64,000 nt of DNA from CAWHQZ01 sp963831645 (GTDB lineage Bacteria; Pseudomonadota; Alphaproteobacteria; Rhizobiales; Aestuariivirgaceae). Positions 11,928 to 21,255 of the stretch are shown in pieces. The position numbers and the translations under genes were made by a program. Numbering within the stretch: position 1 is the stretch's first letter; each line of letters opens with the position of its first letter. Location: the NCBI GenBank assembly GCA_963831645.1, contig CAWHQZ010000034.1, forward strand, positions 62,001 to 126,000, read 5' to 3'. The notes beneath the pieces were generated by a model. The model did not search any database, was not told the DNA's origin, and worked only from the letters and a program-made list of their open reading frames with translations.

Positions 11928-12410
11928 TCACAACTGCTTCAGAATCGTCTCGGCGCCCGACTTCACGACGCCGGGACCGTCTTCGATATTGAGAGCTTGC
12001 ACCACACCATTATCGACGACCATCGAATAGCGCCTGGATCTCCTGCCCATTCCGTAGGCGCTGTAGTCGACGTCGAGGCCTACTTTGCGGGTAAATTCGC
12101 CGTTGCCATCGGCCAGGAACCTGATCTTGCCGTCGGCGCCCGATTGTCTGGCCCAAGCCTTCATCACGTCGATATCGTTGACCGCAATGCAGGCAATCGC
12201 ATCGACGCCCTTGTTCCTGATGTTGTCGTAATGATTGAGGAAGCTCGGCAGATGCTGCTCATGGCAGGTCGGAGTGAAGGCGCCCGGCACGGCGAACAGG
12301 ACGACCTTGCGGTTCCTGAAGACGTCCTGCGACGAGATCTCTTCGTCACCGTCTGCAGTCGCGACAAAAATCCTGGCTTCAGGCAATTGCTCGCCGACCC
12401 TGATCGTCAT
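11928..12410 (-). CDS. Peroxiredoxin (Prx5/hybrid-type)
   Basis: Thiol peroxidase of the Prx5 group, 160 residues, reducing peroxides with glutathione/glutaredoxin or thioredoxin. The peroxidatic cysteine is in PGAFTPTCHEQHLPSF, with the conserved T and P preceding it, and the distal arginine motif is near GMGRRSRRYSM. No second conserved cysteine is obvious, so a one-cysteine mechanism is likely. The gene faces rnhA tail-to-tail with abutting stop codons, and lies 72 bp after the DsbD-like gene on the same strand. Confidence 0.92.
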   Translation of the reverse strand: MTIRVGEQLPEARIFVATADGDEEISSQDVFRNRKVVLFAVPGAFTPTCHEQHLPSFLNHYDNIRNKGVDAIACIAVNDIDVMKAWARQSGADGKIRFLADGNGEFTRKVGLDVDYSAYGMGRRSRRYSMVVDNGVVQALNIEDGPGVVKSGAETILKQL

Positions 12411-12482
12411 GCGTCACTCCATGGCGCTGATATCCATGCGCCCCTGCGAGACCTGCATACTCCGCGGCAGCGAGGCCAGCAA

Positions 12483-13400
12483 CTAGTTCACCGGCAGCCG
12501 TTGCTCCAGCCGGGTAGTGCCCGAAACGAGCGTGAGGATCAGGGTCTGCCCGCGCAACTCGTCGGCGCTTTGCAGGCCGTCGATCGCCAGCAGAAAGGCG
12601 GAGGTCAGCGGCTTCTCGTCCGCCGGACGAGGTTTTCTGAAGTATGCCCGATCGTACCCCTCTACAAAAATGTCCGTTGCCGATGCGTCGAGTTCCCCGT
12701 CAATCGAAACTCTCAGGCGTGCCCTGTCGCCGACCGTCTCCACGGATAGCCGGCTGACGGACGGGCGCGCTCCGGGGCGTGGTTGGTCTGGAAGCTGGTC
12801 GGCGAAGTCGTCGATGAGTGAGACATCGGCAACGTCACCCTGGCCGCCCGGCAAGAGCTCAATCGCCAGGTTCGCCTCGGCGGGAATGCAGATGTTGTTG
12901 CACGCGGCATAGAACAATTTAAGAACCAGTTTGACCGGAGCGTCGGCCACAAGCGGTTTCACGCGCAGGGGAAAAACAACCCTGTCCTTGTAGCCGATTG
13001 TCTCGCCGGCAGAGTCGCTGAAGCGGCGCGGCGCCGGCCAGGCCACGGTCACGTTACCGAGATTGCCGGATGCCGACCAGTCGAATGCCGGCGCGACCCC
13101 AGACTCGCCCGGCACCCGCCAGTAGGTCTTCCAACCCTGCAGCAGGGCAATCTCGAGGCCGGCATGCCAGCTGCCATCGCCCGCGGCGCCCGCAAACAGC
13201 CGGACGTTCGAGTGCTCGGCGGCTGCGAGGGCGGCGCTGGGAGCCGCGCTGAGCGTGGTCGGGGCAGTGATCATCAGCAGTCCACAAATCAAATGAGCCA
13301 GCCACGCCCTGGCTGTTCTGCCTGCGGGATCGTCGACCCGAGCCGTCACGCTTGCTGCCGCCGTGGTCATCCGATCAACAAACTTCCTGCGTATATACAT
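12483..13400 (-). CDS. DsbD N-terminal-domain-like periplasmic protein
   Basis: About 305 residues. After a basic N-terminus a hydrophobic segment (WLAHLICGLLMITAPTTL, ending near SAAPSAALA) looks like a signal peptide. The mature part resembles the periplasmic alpha (N-terminal) domain of thiol:disulfide interchange protein DsbD: GWKTYWRVPGESGVAPAFDW, then a cysteine motif in YAACNNICIPAEANL. In DsbD this domain receives electrons; here the membrane and thioredoxin domains are missing, as in the free-standing family common in Hyphomicrobiales. The frame opens further upstream over yqgE; I use the ATG at 13400, with 13370 as an alternative. Role inferred from the domain. Confidence 0.8.
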   Translation of the reverse strand: MYIRRKFVDRMTTAAASVTARVDDPAGRTARAWLAHLICGLLMITAPTTLSAAPSAALAAAEHSNVRLFAGAAGDGSWHAGLEIALLQGWKTYWRVPGESGVAPAFDWSASGNLGNVTVAWPAPRRFSDSAGETIGYKDRVVFPLRVKPLVADAPVKLVLKLFYAACNNICIPAEANLAIELLPGGQGDVADVSLIDDFADQLPDQPRPGARPSVSRLSVETVGDRARLRVSIDGELDASATDIFVEGYDRAYFRKPRPADEKPLTSAFLLAIDGLQSADELRGQTLILTLVSGTTRLEQRLPVN

Positions 13401-13439
13401 AGCCTGAAAATCCTCTAGACTCGTATCTATGGCAAGATC

Positions 13440-14033
13440 ATGACCCCATCGAAGGACATCTATTTCGACGGCAAGCTGCTCATCGCAATGCCCGGCATCG
13501 GCGATCCGCGCTTCGAGCGCAGCGTGATCTTCATGTGCGCTCATTCAGCCGACGGCGCCATGGGCATCGTAATCAACAAGGCCGCCACGAACATCACCTT
13601 CAACGATCTCATGGAACGGCTCGATCTGTTCCCTGCCGAAAACCGCATCGCGCTGCCGGATAGCGTTTCGCGCATGCCCGTGCAGTTCGGCGGTCCGGTT
13701 GAAACCGGCCGCGGTTTCGTGTTGCACACGGCCGACTATTTTTCGGCTGACACGACGCTGCCGATCAGCGAGCGGCTGGGTCTCACTGCAACCCTCGATG
13801 TGCTGCGCGCCATCGCCCAGGGTAAGGGACCGCGTCGATCACTGCTCGCACTCGGCTATGCCGGATGGGGACCGGGCCAGCTCGAAAGCGAAATCCAGCG
13901 CAACGGCTGGCTGCATTGCGAAGCCGACGAGAACCTGATCTTCCAGCTCGACAACGACCGCAAGTATCACGCTGCGCTGACCAAGCTCGGCATCGGTCTG
14001 CACAATCTGTCCAGCCAGGCCGGTCACGCGTGA
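13440..14033 (+). CDS. YqgE/AlgH family protein
   Basis: A 197-residue UPF0301 protein. The family markers are all present: GKLLIAMPGIGDPRFERSV near the N-terminus, ADGAMGIVINKA, VQFGGPVETGRGFVLH, and the central LLALGYAGWGPGQLE with NGWLHCEAD. The biochemical role of the family is not established (a link to alginate regulation in Pseudomonas is historical). Divergent from the DsbD-like gene with only 39 bp between the two starts, and convergent with the EAL gene. Confidence 0.92.
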   Translation: MTPSKDIYFDGKLLIAMPGIGDPRFERSVIFMCAHSADGAMGIVINKAATNITFNDLMERLDLFPAENRIALPDSVSRMPVQFGGPVETGRGFVLHTADYFSADTTLPISERLGLTATLDVLRAIAQGKGPRRSLLALGYAGWGPGQLESEIQRNGWLHCEADENLIFQLDNDRKYHAALTKLGIGLHNLSSQAGHA

Positions 14034-14066
14034 GTATGAGCATGTTTGCTCTGGTTTAGTTCAGGT

Positions 14067-17000
14067 TTAGTTCGGTCTGCTTCTGGTTTTCTTCTTCCCG
14101 GCCTTGCGCAAGATCTGTCCGAGCCTCGCCTTGGGCTCGCTGCCGGCTTCGACCGGTTGGCCTGGTTGTTCGACCTCTTCTGCGTCCGGGTTCACCGGGA
14201 CGGCGAACTCCTCGAAAGGAGCTGCAGGCGGCAACTCTTCAGCGACTATTGCTTCTTCGTCGGGTTTGGAGGCGGCTGCCGCCGGCGCCTCGGGCGTTGG
14301 GGCGTGAATGTCGCCGGCAGTGATCGGCTCCTGGTTGTCCGGGCCTGAAGAACCCTCCTCGACCACGATTTCGCTGAGCGGGTCGGCTTGCGGCTTTTTG
14401 CGGGTTGGGAGCTCTGTGGTTTTGTCGGGCGCTTTGGCAATGCGCGGCGCAGGAACGGCCGTTCCAGGACGCGGCGCCGGCGAATGGGTCGACGGCGGCG
14501 TCAGGCCAAATATGTCCGCAGGGCGGCGCGGCGGCGGAGCGTTCGGTTCCGGAAGGCTCAAAGTAGTCTTGAAGCTACGCGCCGGCGGCCGCAACGGCTT
14601 GGACTCCGACCCGAGATGGGTGGTTGGATTCGTTCTTGCTGATGCGGCAATCAAATCTGACTCCGCGTCCGGCTCATATGGCTCGGCCTCCGAGGGTGGC
14701 TTCACCGCCTCGGCTTGAGACCCATTGCCCCTTGAAGCAACCGGCGCCGAAATGGGCGAACTGGGCTGAAAAATGACGACCGGCGGTTGCGGCAAATCAA
14801 CGGTGTCCGGCGGGGACGCGTCGGCGTCCGGAGCGGCGAGAGCCGACGCAGGCCGGGCAGCCGGCACCGGTCTGCGCGTCGTCACACGGTCCCAGAACCC
14901 CGCCAATCCGGGCTTGCTGCCGAGATATCCGCTACCGCCAAGCGCTTCCACGACCTGCTTCGCCGACATCGGTTCGCCGAAGAAGAACCCCTGGCCGAAA
15001 TCACACTCCAGCTCGGCAAGCCGAGATCTCTGATCTTCGCCCTCGATGCCTTCAGCAATCACATCGAGCCGAAGATCATGGGCGAGGAGGATGATCGTCT
15101 CGAGGATGATCATCGCCTTTTCGTCCTCGGGATCAGCTTCCAGGAAACTCTTGTCCATCTTTATGGTGTCGAACGGCATCCGGCGCAGGCTGGCGAGGGC
15201 CGAATAGCCGGTGCCGAAATCATCACAGACAAGTCCGATTCCCAGGCCCCTCAGCCGCTCGAGAATTTCGATCGTGAGCTCGGGATTTTCCATGACCAGA
15301 GTCTCGGTCACTTCGAGCTTGAGCGTTCCCGGGATGATGTCTTCCCGCCCCAGCAGCGAGCGCATGTCTTCGACCAGATCGGCGCCAAGCAGCTGCATCG
15401 ACGATAGACTCACCGAGACGAAAAGCGGCTTCTCCGGGCGAAAGGCACGCTGCCAGATACCGAGCTGCCGGGCTGCTTCGTTCAGCACCTGGCGGTTGAG
15501 ATCCTTGATGACGCCGGTCTCTTCTGCAAGCGCGCGGAATGCGTCGGGCGCCAATAGCCCCGCCGTGCGGTGCCGCCACCGGATCAGCGCCTCGAAGCCC
15601 GCGAGCTGAGTGTCGGCCAGGCGGGCAATCGGCTGGAACAGGACCTCGATTTCGCTGCGCTCGATCGCCTTGCGCAAGTCCTGCTCCAGGTTCAGGAGCT
15701 CGGAGCGCTCGCTGCGCATTTCCTGGCGGAAAAACTCGATCGAATCCCGCCCCCGGCGCTTGGCTTCATAAAGAGCGATCTCGGCATCTTTCGCGAAGTC
15801 CTCGGCGGAAGCCGGATCATCGACAAAGCGAGCGACGCCATAGCTCGCGGTCAAAAACAGCTCGCGGTTTCGCAGCCTGATCGGGCGTGAAAGCGCCCCA
15901 CGCAGCTGCTCGGTGAACGGAATCACATCCCGCTTGGGCTTCTTGCCGTTGAAGATCACCGCGAACTGATCGCCAGGCAGCCGGGCGAGCGTATCCTCGG
16001 GGCCGATCAGGCCAGCAAGCCGACGCGCGGTCACCGACAAAAGGCTGTCGCCTGCTTCGAAACCGAGGCCCTCATTGACGGTCTTGAAGCGATCGAGATC
16101 AATGACGATCACGTACAGCTCGCGATTGTTTTCCATGTGAGCCCGCCGCATGGCGACCTCGAGTCGATCGGCGAATAGAGCCCGATTGGGGAGGCCGGTC
16201 ACTCGGTCGCGAACGGCGTCGGACAGCAGGCGATCTTCCGACCGCTTCCTGCCCGTGATGTCGGCGAGCGTGCCGATACAGCGCGACGCACGGCCATCGG
16301 GGCCGACCACGGCACGGGCGCGCAACAGATACCAGCGATACGTGCCATCGTGCCTGCGCAGCCGGAACTCCTGAGAAAAGGTCCCTCGTCCGCGCCGTTC
16401 GGCTGCCTCCACCGCAGCGACATAAGCCGCCCTGTCACCCGGATGAACAAGCTCTATCCAGGACTTCAGTCCGCGCCCCGTCACCGCGCCGGCCTCCAGC
16501 CCGAGAGCGCGCTCGAGCTCGGGACCGACGTACAGCGCGCCGCGATCGGCCTGCCAGTCCCACACGGTCTGTTCCGCTCCGGCAAGGGCCAGCGCGCGTC
16601 TGCCCGAGTCTTCGTAGAACCGGCTCGACAGTATGCCGTGACTGAACGCGAACTGCGCCAGGGTGAAGCCCAAGGTCAGCAGCACCAGCGCCAGGCCGGC
16701 CGCGATGATCAGACGAGCACCCGCCCACGGAAGGATGTCGAGCACAGCGACCGCGGCAACCACCGTCCAGACAAGCAGGATGCTCCAGGTGAACATGGAA
16801 GCGCGGGCACGGGTGCCGCCTTCCCGCCACAGCATGAAAATGAGCGCATACCCCAACACGGCAACGAGGCCGAAGAGCAGCCGTGCAGTCCCGGAGACGG
16901 CGGCAGGTTGGTAGAAGCCGAAGACGGCGAGCAGGCCCGCCAGGCCGGCGAGGACGGCCAAGCCGTTTCCAAGCGGCGGCATCCGCCTTCGCAGCTCAAG

Positions 17001-17804
17001 CAGACTAACCAGGCACGATAGCAAGCCGGCCAACATCAGGCTTTCAACGAATGCCCGGATTTGCTGGCCGCCTTCCGAGCCGAGCGGCAGCCAACCCGCG
17101 ATCAGCGGAAGGTACCCGGCTTCAATCGCCAGGAAGGCGACAGAGGACCAGGCGAACAGCGCGGCGGCCAGAAACACCGCTTTCTGACGGGCGATGAAGA
17201 AGCTGACGATGGCGATGCCCAGGAGCATTGCGATGCCGAGAATGACGCCGCGAAAAAATGCAAACTCGCTATCCTGGGCGGCAAATGCCGAGCGCTGCCA
17301 CAGCGTGAGATCGGACAGGCCGGCCGAGGTCAACTCCAGCGCGAACGTCTGCGACGAGTTGGGAGCCATGGTGAACCCCAGGGCGTCGGCTCCCAGAGCG
17401 CGCAGGTTGGTCATGTCGAGGCCGGCGCTCGTCGATACCGAATACAACCGGCTGCCCTGGCGCTTCGGCCAGATGAGGCCGGATGCAACGAAACTCTGAT
17501 GTGGACTGACGATGACGAGATCGCGCGGAAACGCATCCGGATTGAGAAGCGAAAAAACGACCCAGCGATGAAGGGGTCCAGGGCCCGCGGCCTGCACCGT
17601 GAGGCGGGTCTTTTGCGTTCCGTTGCTGCCGGCCAGTTCGATCGACACCTGACTCTTCTCGGTCTCGACCGCTTCGAGCACTGGAATCAGATCGATGCTC
17701 GGCGTCTTCAGCGCGGCGTTGATGATATCGCGCGCCTCCACCGGCTGGCTGCCGACCACCAGCAATACAAGGATCAGATAGAGAAAGTGCGCAAACCGGC
17801 TAAT
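14067..17804 (-). CDS. Membrane PAS-GGDEF-EAL protein (c-di-GMP phosphodiesterase), candidate ATT start
   Basis: About 1245 residues. A signal-like segment, an extracytoplasmic region and seven hydrophobic helices (about residues 185-385, DISM-like) precede a PAS domain (EQTVWDWQ ... ADITGRKR), a GGDEF domain and an EAL domain. The cyclase motif is degenerate (RLPGDQF instead of RGGDEF), while EAL residues look intact: FEALIRWRH, VTETLVMEN, CDDFGTGYSAL, KMDKSFL, AEGIE and GQGFFFGEPM. It is therefore probably a c-di-GMP phosphodiesterase with a regulatory GGDEF. The last 250 residues are proline-rich and likely disordered. No ATG or GTG begins the signal segment; an ATT at 17804 lies 8 bases after AGAGGA, whereas the first standard codon (TTG, 17765) would cut the signal in half. 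Confidence 0.85.
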   Translation of the reverse strand: MSRFAHFLYLILVLLVVGSQPVEARDIINAALKTPSIDLIPVLEAVETEKSQVSIELAGSNGTQKTRLTVQAAGPGPLHRWVVFSLLNPDAFPRDLVIVSPHQSFVASGLIWPKRQGSRLYSVSTSAGLDMTNLRALGADALGFTMAPNSSQTFALELTSAGLSDLTLWQRSAFAAQDSEFAFFRGVILGIAMLLGIAIVSFFIARQKAVFLAAALFAWSSVAFLAIEAGYLPLIAGWLPLGSEGGQQIRAFVESLMLAGLLSCLVSLLELRRRMPPLGNGLAVLAGLAGLLAVFGFYQPAAVSGTARLLFGLVAVLGYALIFMLWREGGTRARASMFTWSILLVWTVVAAVAVLDILPWAGARLIIAAGLALVLLTLGFTLAQFAFSHGILSSRFYEDSGRRALALAGAEQTVWDWQADRGALYVGPELERALGLEAGAVTGRGLKSWIELVHPGDRAAYVAAVEAAERRGRGTFSQEFRLRRHDGTYRWYLLRARAVVGPDGRASRCIGTLADITGRKRSEDRLLSDAVRDRVTGLPNRALFADRLEVAMRRAHMENNRELYVIVIDLDRFKTVNEGLGFEAGDSLLSVTARRLAGLIGPEDTLARLPGDQFAVIFNGKKPKRDVIPFTEQLRGALSRPIRLRNRELFLTASYGVARFVDDPASAEDFAKDAEIALYEAKRRGRDSIEFFRQEMRSERSELLNLEQDLRKAIERSEIEVLFQPIARLADTQLAGFEALIRWRHRTAGLLAPDAFRALAEETGVIKDLNRQVLNEAARQLGIWQRAFRPEKPLFVSVSLSSMQLLGADLVEDMRSLLGREDIIPGTLKLEVTETLVMENPELTIEILERLRGLGIGLVCDDFGTGYSALASLRRMPFDTIKMDKSFLEADPEDEKAMIILETIILLAHDLRLDVIAEGIEGEDQRSRLAELECDFGQGFFFGEPMSAKQVVEALGGSGYLGSKPGLAGFWDRVTTRRPVPAARPASALAAPDADASPPDTVDLPQPPVVIFQPSSPISAPVASRGNGSQAEAVKPPSEAEPYEPDAESDLIAASARTNPTTHLGSESKPLRPPARSFKTTLSLPEPNAPPPRRPADIFGLTPPSTHSPAPRPGTAVPAPRIAKAPDKTTELPTRKKPQADPLSEIVVEEGSSGPDNQEPITAGDIHAPTPEAPAAAASKPDEEAIVAEELPPAAPFEEFAVPVNPDAEEVEQPGQPVEAGSEPKARLGQILRKAGKKKTRSRPN

Positions 17805-17909
17805 GCTGTTGTTCCTCTAGTAACCGAAGTGCCCCGATTTTTCGGTCCCTTGGTACCCGGCGCAGGTCGCCAAGGCAAGCAGGCACGCCATCGATGCTCA
17901 CCGTTCGTC

Positions 17910-18497
17910 CTAGCCGTTACGATCCTCAGCAAGCATGGCAAAAAGAAGGTGATCGTGCCACTCGCCGTTGATCTTCAGGTATCGGCGCGCGCGGCCCTCC
18001 GGGGTGAATCCGCTGGCTTCAAGAAGCCGCACCGAGGCTTCGTTATGCGGCAGACAGGCCGCTTCCAGGCGATGTAAACCCAGCGGGCCGAAAGCGTACG
18101 GCAGTATCGTGCTGATGGCATCGCGCATGTACCCCCGGCGGGCGAAAGGCGCCCCGACCCAGTACCCAAGTGTTGCCGTTTGGGCCACACCGCGCCTGAC
18201 ATTGGAGAGCGTCAGCCCCCCGCAAAGCAGCGACTCGGGCTGCGTGAATATCAAAAAGGGGTAGGCGGCATCCTCTTCGATATCGCGCCAAGACCGCTTC
18301 ACGCGGTGGCGGAAAGCGGTTCGTGTCAGCTCGTCATGTGCCCACAGAGGCTCCCAGGGTTCGAGGAACTGGCGGCTCTTTGCGCGCAATGCAGACCAGC
18401 TCGCGTGATCGGCCATCTGCGGAGCCCGCAAAAAAACCCGCGCGCCGCGCAGCACGGGCACCGCAGCCAAGTCGACGAGACCTGCAAGGAATGCCAT
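17910..18497 (-). CDS. GNAT N-acetyltransferase, RimJ/RimL-like
   Basis: A 195-residue acetyltransferase of the RimJ group, which acetylates the N-terminus of proteins (ribosomal S5 in E. coli). Visible are the opening VFLRAPQMADHASW, the EDAAYPFLIF strand, the acetyl-CoA motif A region LGYWVGAPFARRGYMRDA, and GLHRLEAACLPHNEASVRLLEASGF, typical of RimJ/RimL. It follows the M16 protease gene by about 70 bp on the same strand. The thrC-M16-rimJ order is common in Hyphomicrobiales. The actual substrate is not known. Confidence 0.88.
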   Translation of the reverse strand: MAFLAGLVDLAAVPVLRGARVFLRAPQMADHASWSALRAKSRQFLEPWEPLWAHDELTRTAFRHRVKRSWRDIEEDAAYPFLIFTQPESLLCGGLTLSNVRRGVAQTATLGYWVGAPFARRGYMRDAISTILPYAFGPLGLHRLEAACLPHNEASVRLLEASGFTPEGRARRYLKINGEWHDHLLFAMLAEDRNG

Positions 18498-18567
18498 CTC
18501 TCAAGAACTCCCGGCCGCAGCTGCGCATTCGATCCCGAATCCCTGCATCCGGACAAATGTGCTCCAC

Positions 18568-19827
18568 TCAGGCAAACTTTGCCGCGATCCCATCCGTCGA
18601 TGCAAGGGATTTGAGCGCGCCTACGGCCGACATGGCGGGTCTTGTAGATGTCATCAGGTCATGGGCGAGTTGCTTGATGTCGTCACTCGACAGCTTGTCG
18701 ATCCTCGCCACCAGATCGGTGAGCTCCGGCACCCGCCCGAAGGCGAGGAACTGCCGCGCGATCTGATCGGCGCGTGAAGAAGCGCTTTCAAGATTCATGA
18801 CAAGGCCAGCCTTGAGCTGAGCTTTGGCCCGCGCCAGCTCCGGTTCGTTGACATCGGTGGTCAGCGTAAGCATGACGTCAGTCATGATGTCGGCGACCTG
18901 GTTGGCGTTGGCGGGAGAGGTCGCTGCGTAGACATTCAGTATGCCGACGTCCTGGTAGGACGAGGAGAAACTGAAAATCGAGTAGCACAAGCCGCGCTTC
19001 TCCCGCAGTTCCTGAAACAGCCGGGAGGACATCCCTCCGCCCATGACGCTCGCCAAAACCTGCAAAGCATAGATCCGTTCGTCGCGGTAACCGGGTGCGG
19101 AAAAACCCAGGACCAGATGCACCTGGTCGAGCGGTCGATCGGCCGACCTGTAGCCGCCGCCGAATCGAGGCGTCGACCACACCGGCACCGCCCCGTTTTG
19201 CAGTTTCTGGAACTGGCGCGAAGCCGCCTCTAGCAGTTCACCGTGGTCGATATGGCCCACTGCCGCAATGACCATGCGCGGCGTTCGGTAGTGGGCTTCG
19301 CGATAGCCGCGGATCGTGGACGCGTCAAAACCTGCAACGCGGCGGGCCTCGCCGAGGATCGAGCGTCCCAACGGATGATCCGGGAATGCGGCCGAGTTGA
19401 GCAGTTCGAAAACCAGATCGTCGGGGGCATCGTTTGCAGCGGCTATCTCCTGCAAAATGACGTCTTTCTCGCGCTCCAATTCGTCGACGTCGAACACGGG
19501 ATCGCTGACGATGTCGGCGAGAATGTCCAATGCCAACGGCCAATCGTTGCGCAGCACCCGTGAGTAATAGGCCGTAGTCTCCATGCCCGTACCGGCATTG
19601 AGTTCGCCACCGACCCCCTCGATCTGCGAGGCGATATCCATCGCGCTGCGCCGCCCCGTACCCTTGAACGCAATATGTTCCAGAAAATGGGCGACGCCGC
19701 CTTGATCAGGCTGCTCGTCGCGGGCCCCGGCCTTGACCCAAATGCCCAGCGCCACCGTCTCGAGATGCGGCAACGCTTCGGTCAGGACGTGGATGCCGCT
19801 GGCAAGGCGCGATACGTGAACCGCCAT
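18568..19827 (-). CDS. M16 family zinc peptidase (processing-peptidase-like)
   Basis: A 419-residue pitrilysin/M16 protease, the bacterial relative of the mitochondrial processing peptidase beta subunit. The inverted zinc motif HFLEH is followed by IAFKGTGRRS, and the second zinc ligand region is about 75 residues later (ELEREKDVILQEIAA). The C-terminal half holds the usual inactive repeat with the R-x-Y-type segment (GGGMSSRLFQELREKRGLCYSI). The ATG at 19827 gives the normal MAVHVSRLASGIHVLTE start; longer frames run into thrC. The spacing to the thrC stop is 7 bp, so the two genes are co-transcribed. Confidence 0.93.
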   Translation of the reverse strand: MAVHVSRLASGIHVLTEALPHLETVALGIWVKAGARDEQPDQGGVAHFLEHIAFKGTGRRSAMDIASQIEGVGGELNAGTGMETTAYYSRVLRNDWPLALDILADIVSDPVFDVDELEREKDVILQEIAAANDAPDDLVFELLNSAAFPDHPLGRSILGEARRVAGFDASTIRGYREAHYRTPRMVIAAVGHIDHGELLEAASRQFQKLQNGAVPVWSTPRFGGGYRSADRPLDQVHLVLGFSAPGYRDERIYALQVLASVMGGGMSSRLFQELREKRGLCYSIFSFSSSYQDVGILNVYAATSPANANQVADIMTDVMLTLTTDVNEPELARAKAQLKAGLVMNLESASSRADQIARQFLAFGRVPELTDLVARIDKLSSDDIKQLAHDLMTSTRPAMSAVGALKSLASTDGIAAKFA

Positions 19828-19834
19828 GGGAAGA

Positions 19835-21220
19835 TTAGGTCCGGGACAGGATGTAATCCTGGACTGCCTGGAGGTCGTTCGGCAAGACCATAAATCTCTC
19901 TTTCTTGACCAATAGATCGGCGAGCCGCCCGGGCAACGCCGGACGTACGCCGCTCGCCTTTTCGACAGAGTCGGGGAACTTGGCAGGGTGAGCCGTTGCC
20001 AGAGTGACCATCGCATCGCTTGTGGCGGCGTGCCGCCTCGCAACGACATAGCCGACGGCCGTATGCGGATCAATCAGCCTGCCCGTAGACTGATACATCG
20101 TCTTTATCATGCCCAGAACGGAGGCCTCGCCGGCATGGCCGGAGCCAAAGTCGGCGCGAATTGCGGCAAGGGCATGGGAAGTCAGGGCAAACGCACCCGA
20201 TCGAGCGAGCCGGTCAGCCGAAAGAACCACTTCTGCCGGGTTTCGACCCGCAACCTCGAATAGCAGGCGCTCGAAATTGCTCGAAACCTGGATATCCATC
20301 GAAGGGCTCGAGGAAGCAGTGACCGAATGTACTTCGTAGCGTCCGGTTACCAGCGCCCGGTCGAGGATATCGTTGACGTTGCAGGCGATGACCAAGCGCT
20401 GAATCGGCAGCCCGATGCGCTTGGCCACGTACCCGGCATAGATGTTGCCGAAGTTTCCGGTCGGAACGGTAAAGCTCACCGCTCTTTCGGGCGCTCCCAG
20501 GGACAGGGCGGCGGTGACGTAGTAGACGACCTGAGCGACGATGCGCGCCCAATTGATTGAATTGACCGCCGCCAGCTCGACGCGATCGCGAAACGACCCG
20601 TCGTTGAACATGGCTTTGACGAGCGCCTGGCAGTCATCGAAGTTCCCTTCCACGGCAATGTTGTGCACGTTGTCTGCCGGGACGGTGGTCATCTGACGGC
20701 GCTGCACGTCGCTCACCCGGCCGTGCGGATGGAGCACGAACATCGAGACGCGGCTGCTCGACCGGAATGCCTCGATTGCGGCGCCGCCGGTATCGCCCGA
20801 GGTCGCGCACAGGACGGTCGCGCGAGCGCCGCGCCGCTCGAGCGCCCAGTCCATGAGGCGTGACAGAAGCTGCATCGCCAGATCCTTGAAGGCAAGCGTC
20901 GGGCCATGAAAAAGCTCGAGGAGCCAGTGGTGGCTATCGACCTGGCTAAGCGGCGCGACGGCCGGGTGGCTGAAGACTGCGTAGGCGCGGTCAATATGCC
21001 GGCGGAGCTCGACGCCAGTCATGAAACCGTGGGTGAACGGGGCAAGCACAGCTTCGGCTACTTCAGCGTACGGTCGCCCGTGGAGCTTCCGCAGCGCCGA
21101 AGAATCGAGACTTGGCCAATGTTCAGGGACATACAGTCCGCCGTCCCGGGCAAGGCCGGAAAGCATGACGTCCTCGAAGCCGAGGGGAGGAGCTGAGCCC
21201 CGCGTGGAAATGTAGCGCAC
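19835..21220 (-). CDS. thrC: Threonine synthase
   Basis: Converts O-phosphohomoserine to threonine, PLP-dependent. The 461-residue product starts with the family-typical RYISTRGSAPPLGFEDV after a GTG codon at 21220; it contains the PLP lysine in FHGPTLAFKDLAMQLL, the phosphate-binding ATSGDTGGAA, and SINWARIVAQVVYY. Length matches the long fungal/proteobacterial class. It lies between ctaE and the M16 protease gene on the same strand, 35 bp downstream of ctaE. Secure. Confidence 0.96.
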   Translation of the reverse strand: MRYISTRGSAPPLGFEDVMLSGLARDGGLYVPEHWPSLDSSALRKLHGRPYAEVAEAVLAPFTHGFMTGVELRRHIDRAYAVFSHPAVAPLSQVDSHHWLLELFHGPTLAFKDLAMQLLSRLMDWALERRGARATVLCATSGDTGGAAIEAFRSSSRVSMFVLHPHGRVSDVQRRQMTTVPADNVHNIAVEGNFDDCQALVKAMFNDGSFRDRVELAAVNSINWARIVAQVVYYVTAALSLGAPERAVSFTVPTGNFGNIYAGYVAKRIGLPIQRLVIACNVNDILDRALVTGRYEVHSVTASSSPSMDIQVSSNFERLLFEVAGRNPAEVVLSADRLARSGAFALTSHALAAIRADFGSGHAGEASVLGMIKTMYQSTGRLIDPHTAVGYVVARRHAATSDAMVTLATAHPAKFPDSVEKASGVRPALPGRLADLLVKKERFMVLPNDLQAVQDYILSRT

Positions 21221-21255
21221 CGACGGGAATCCCTGATGGCGGCCGTGCGCGGACT

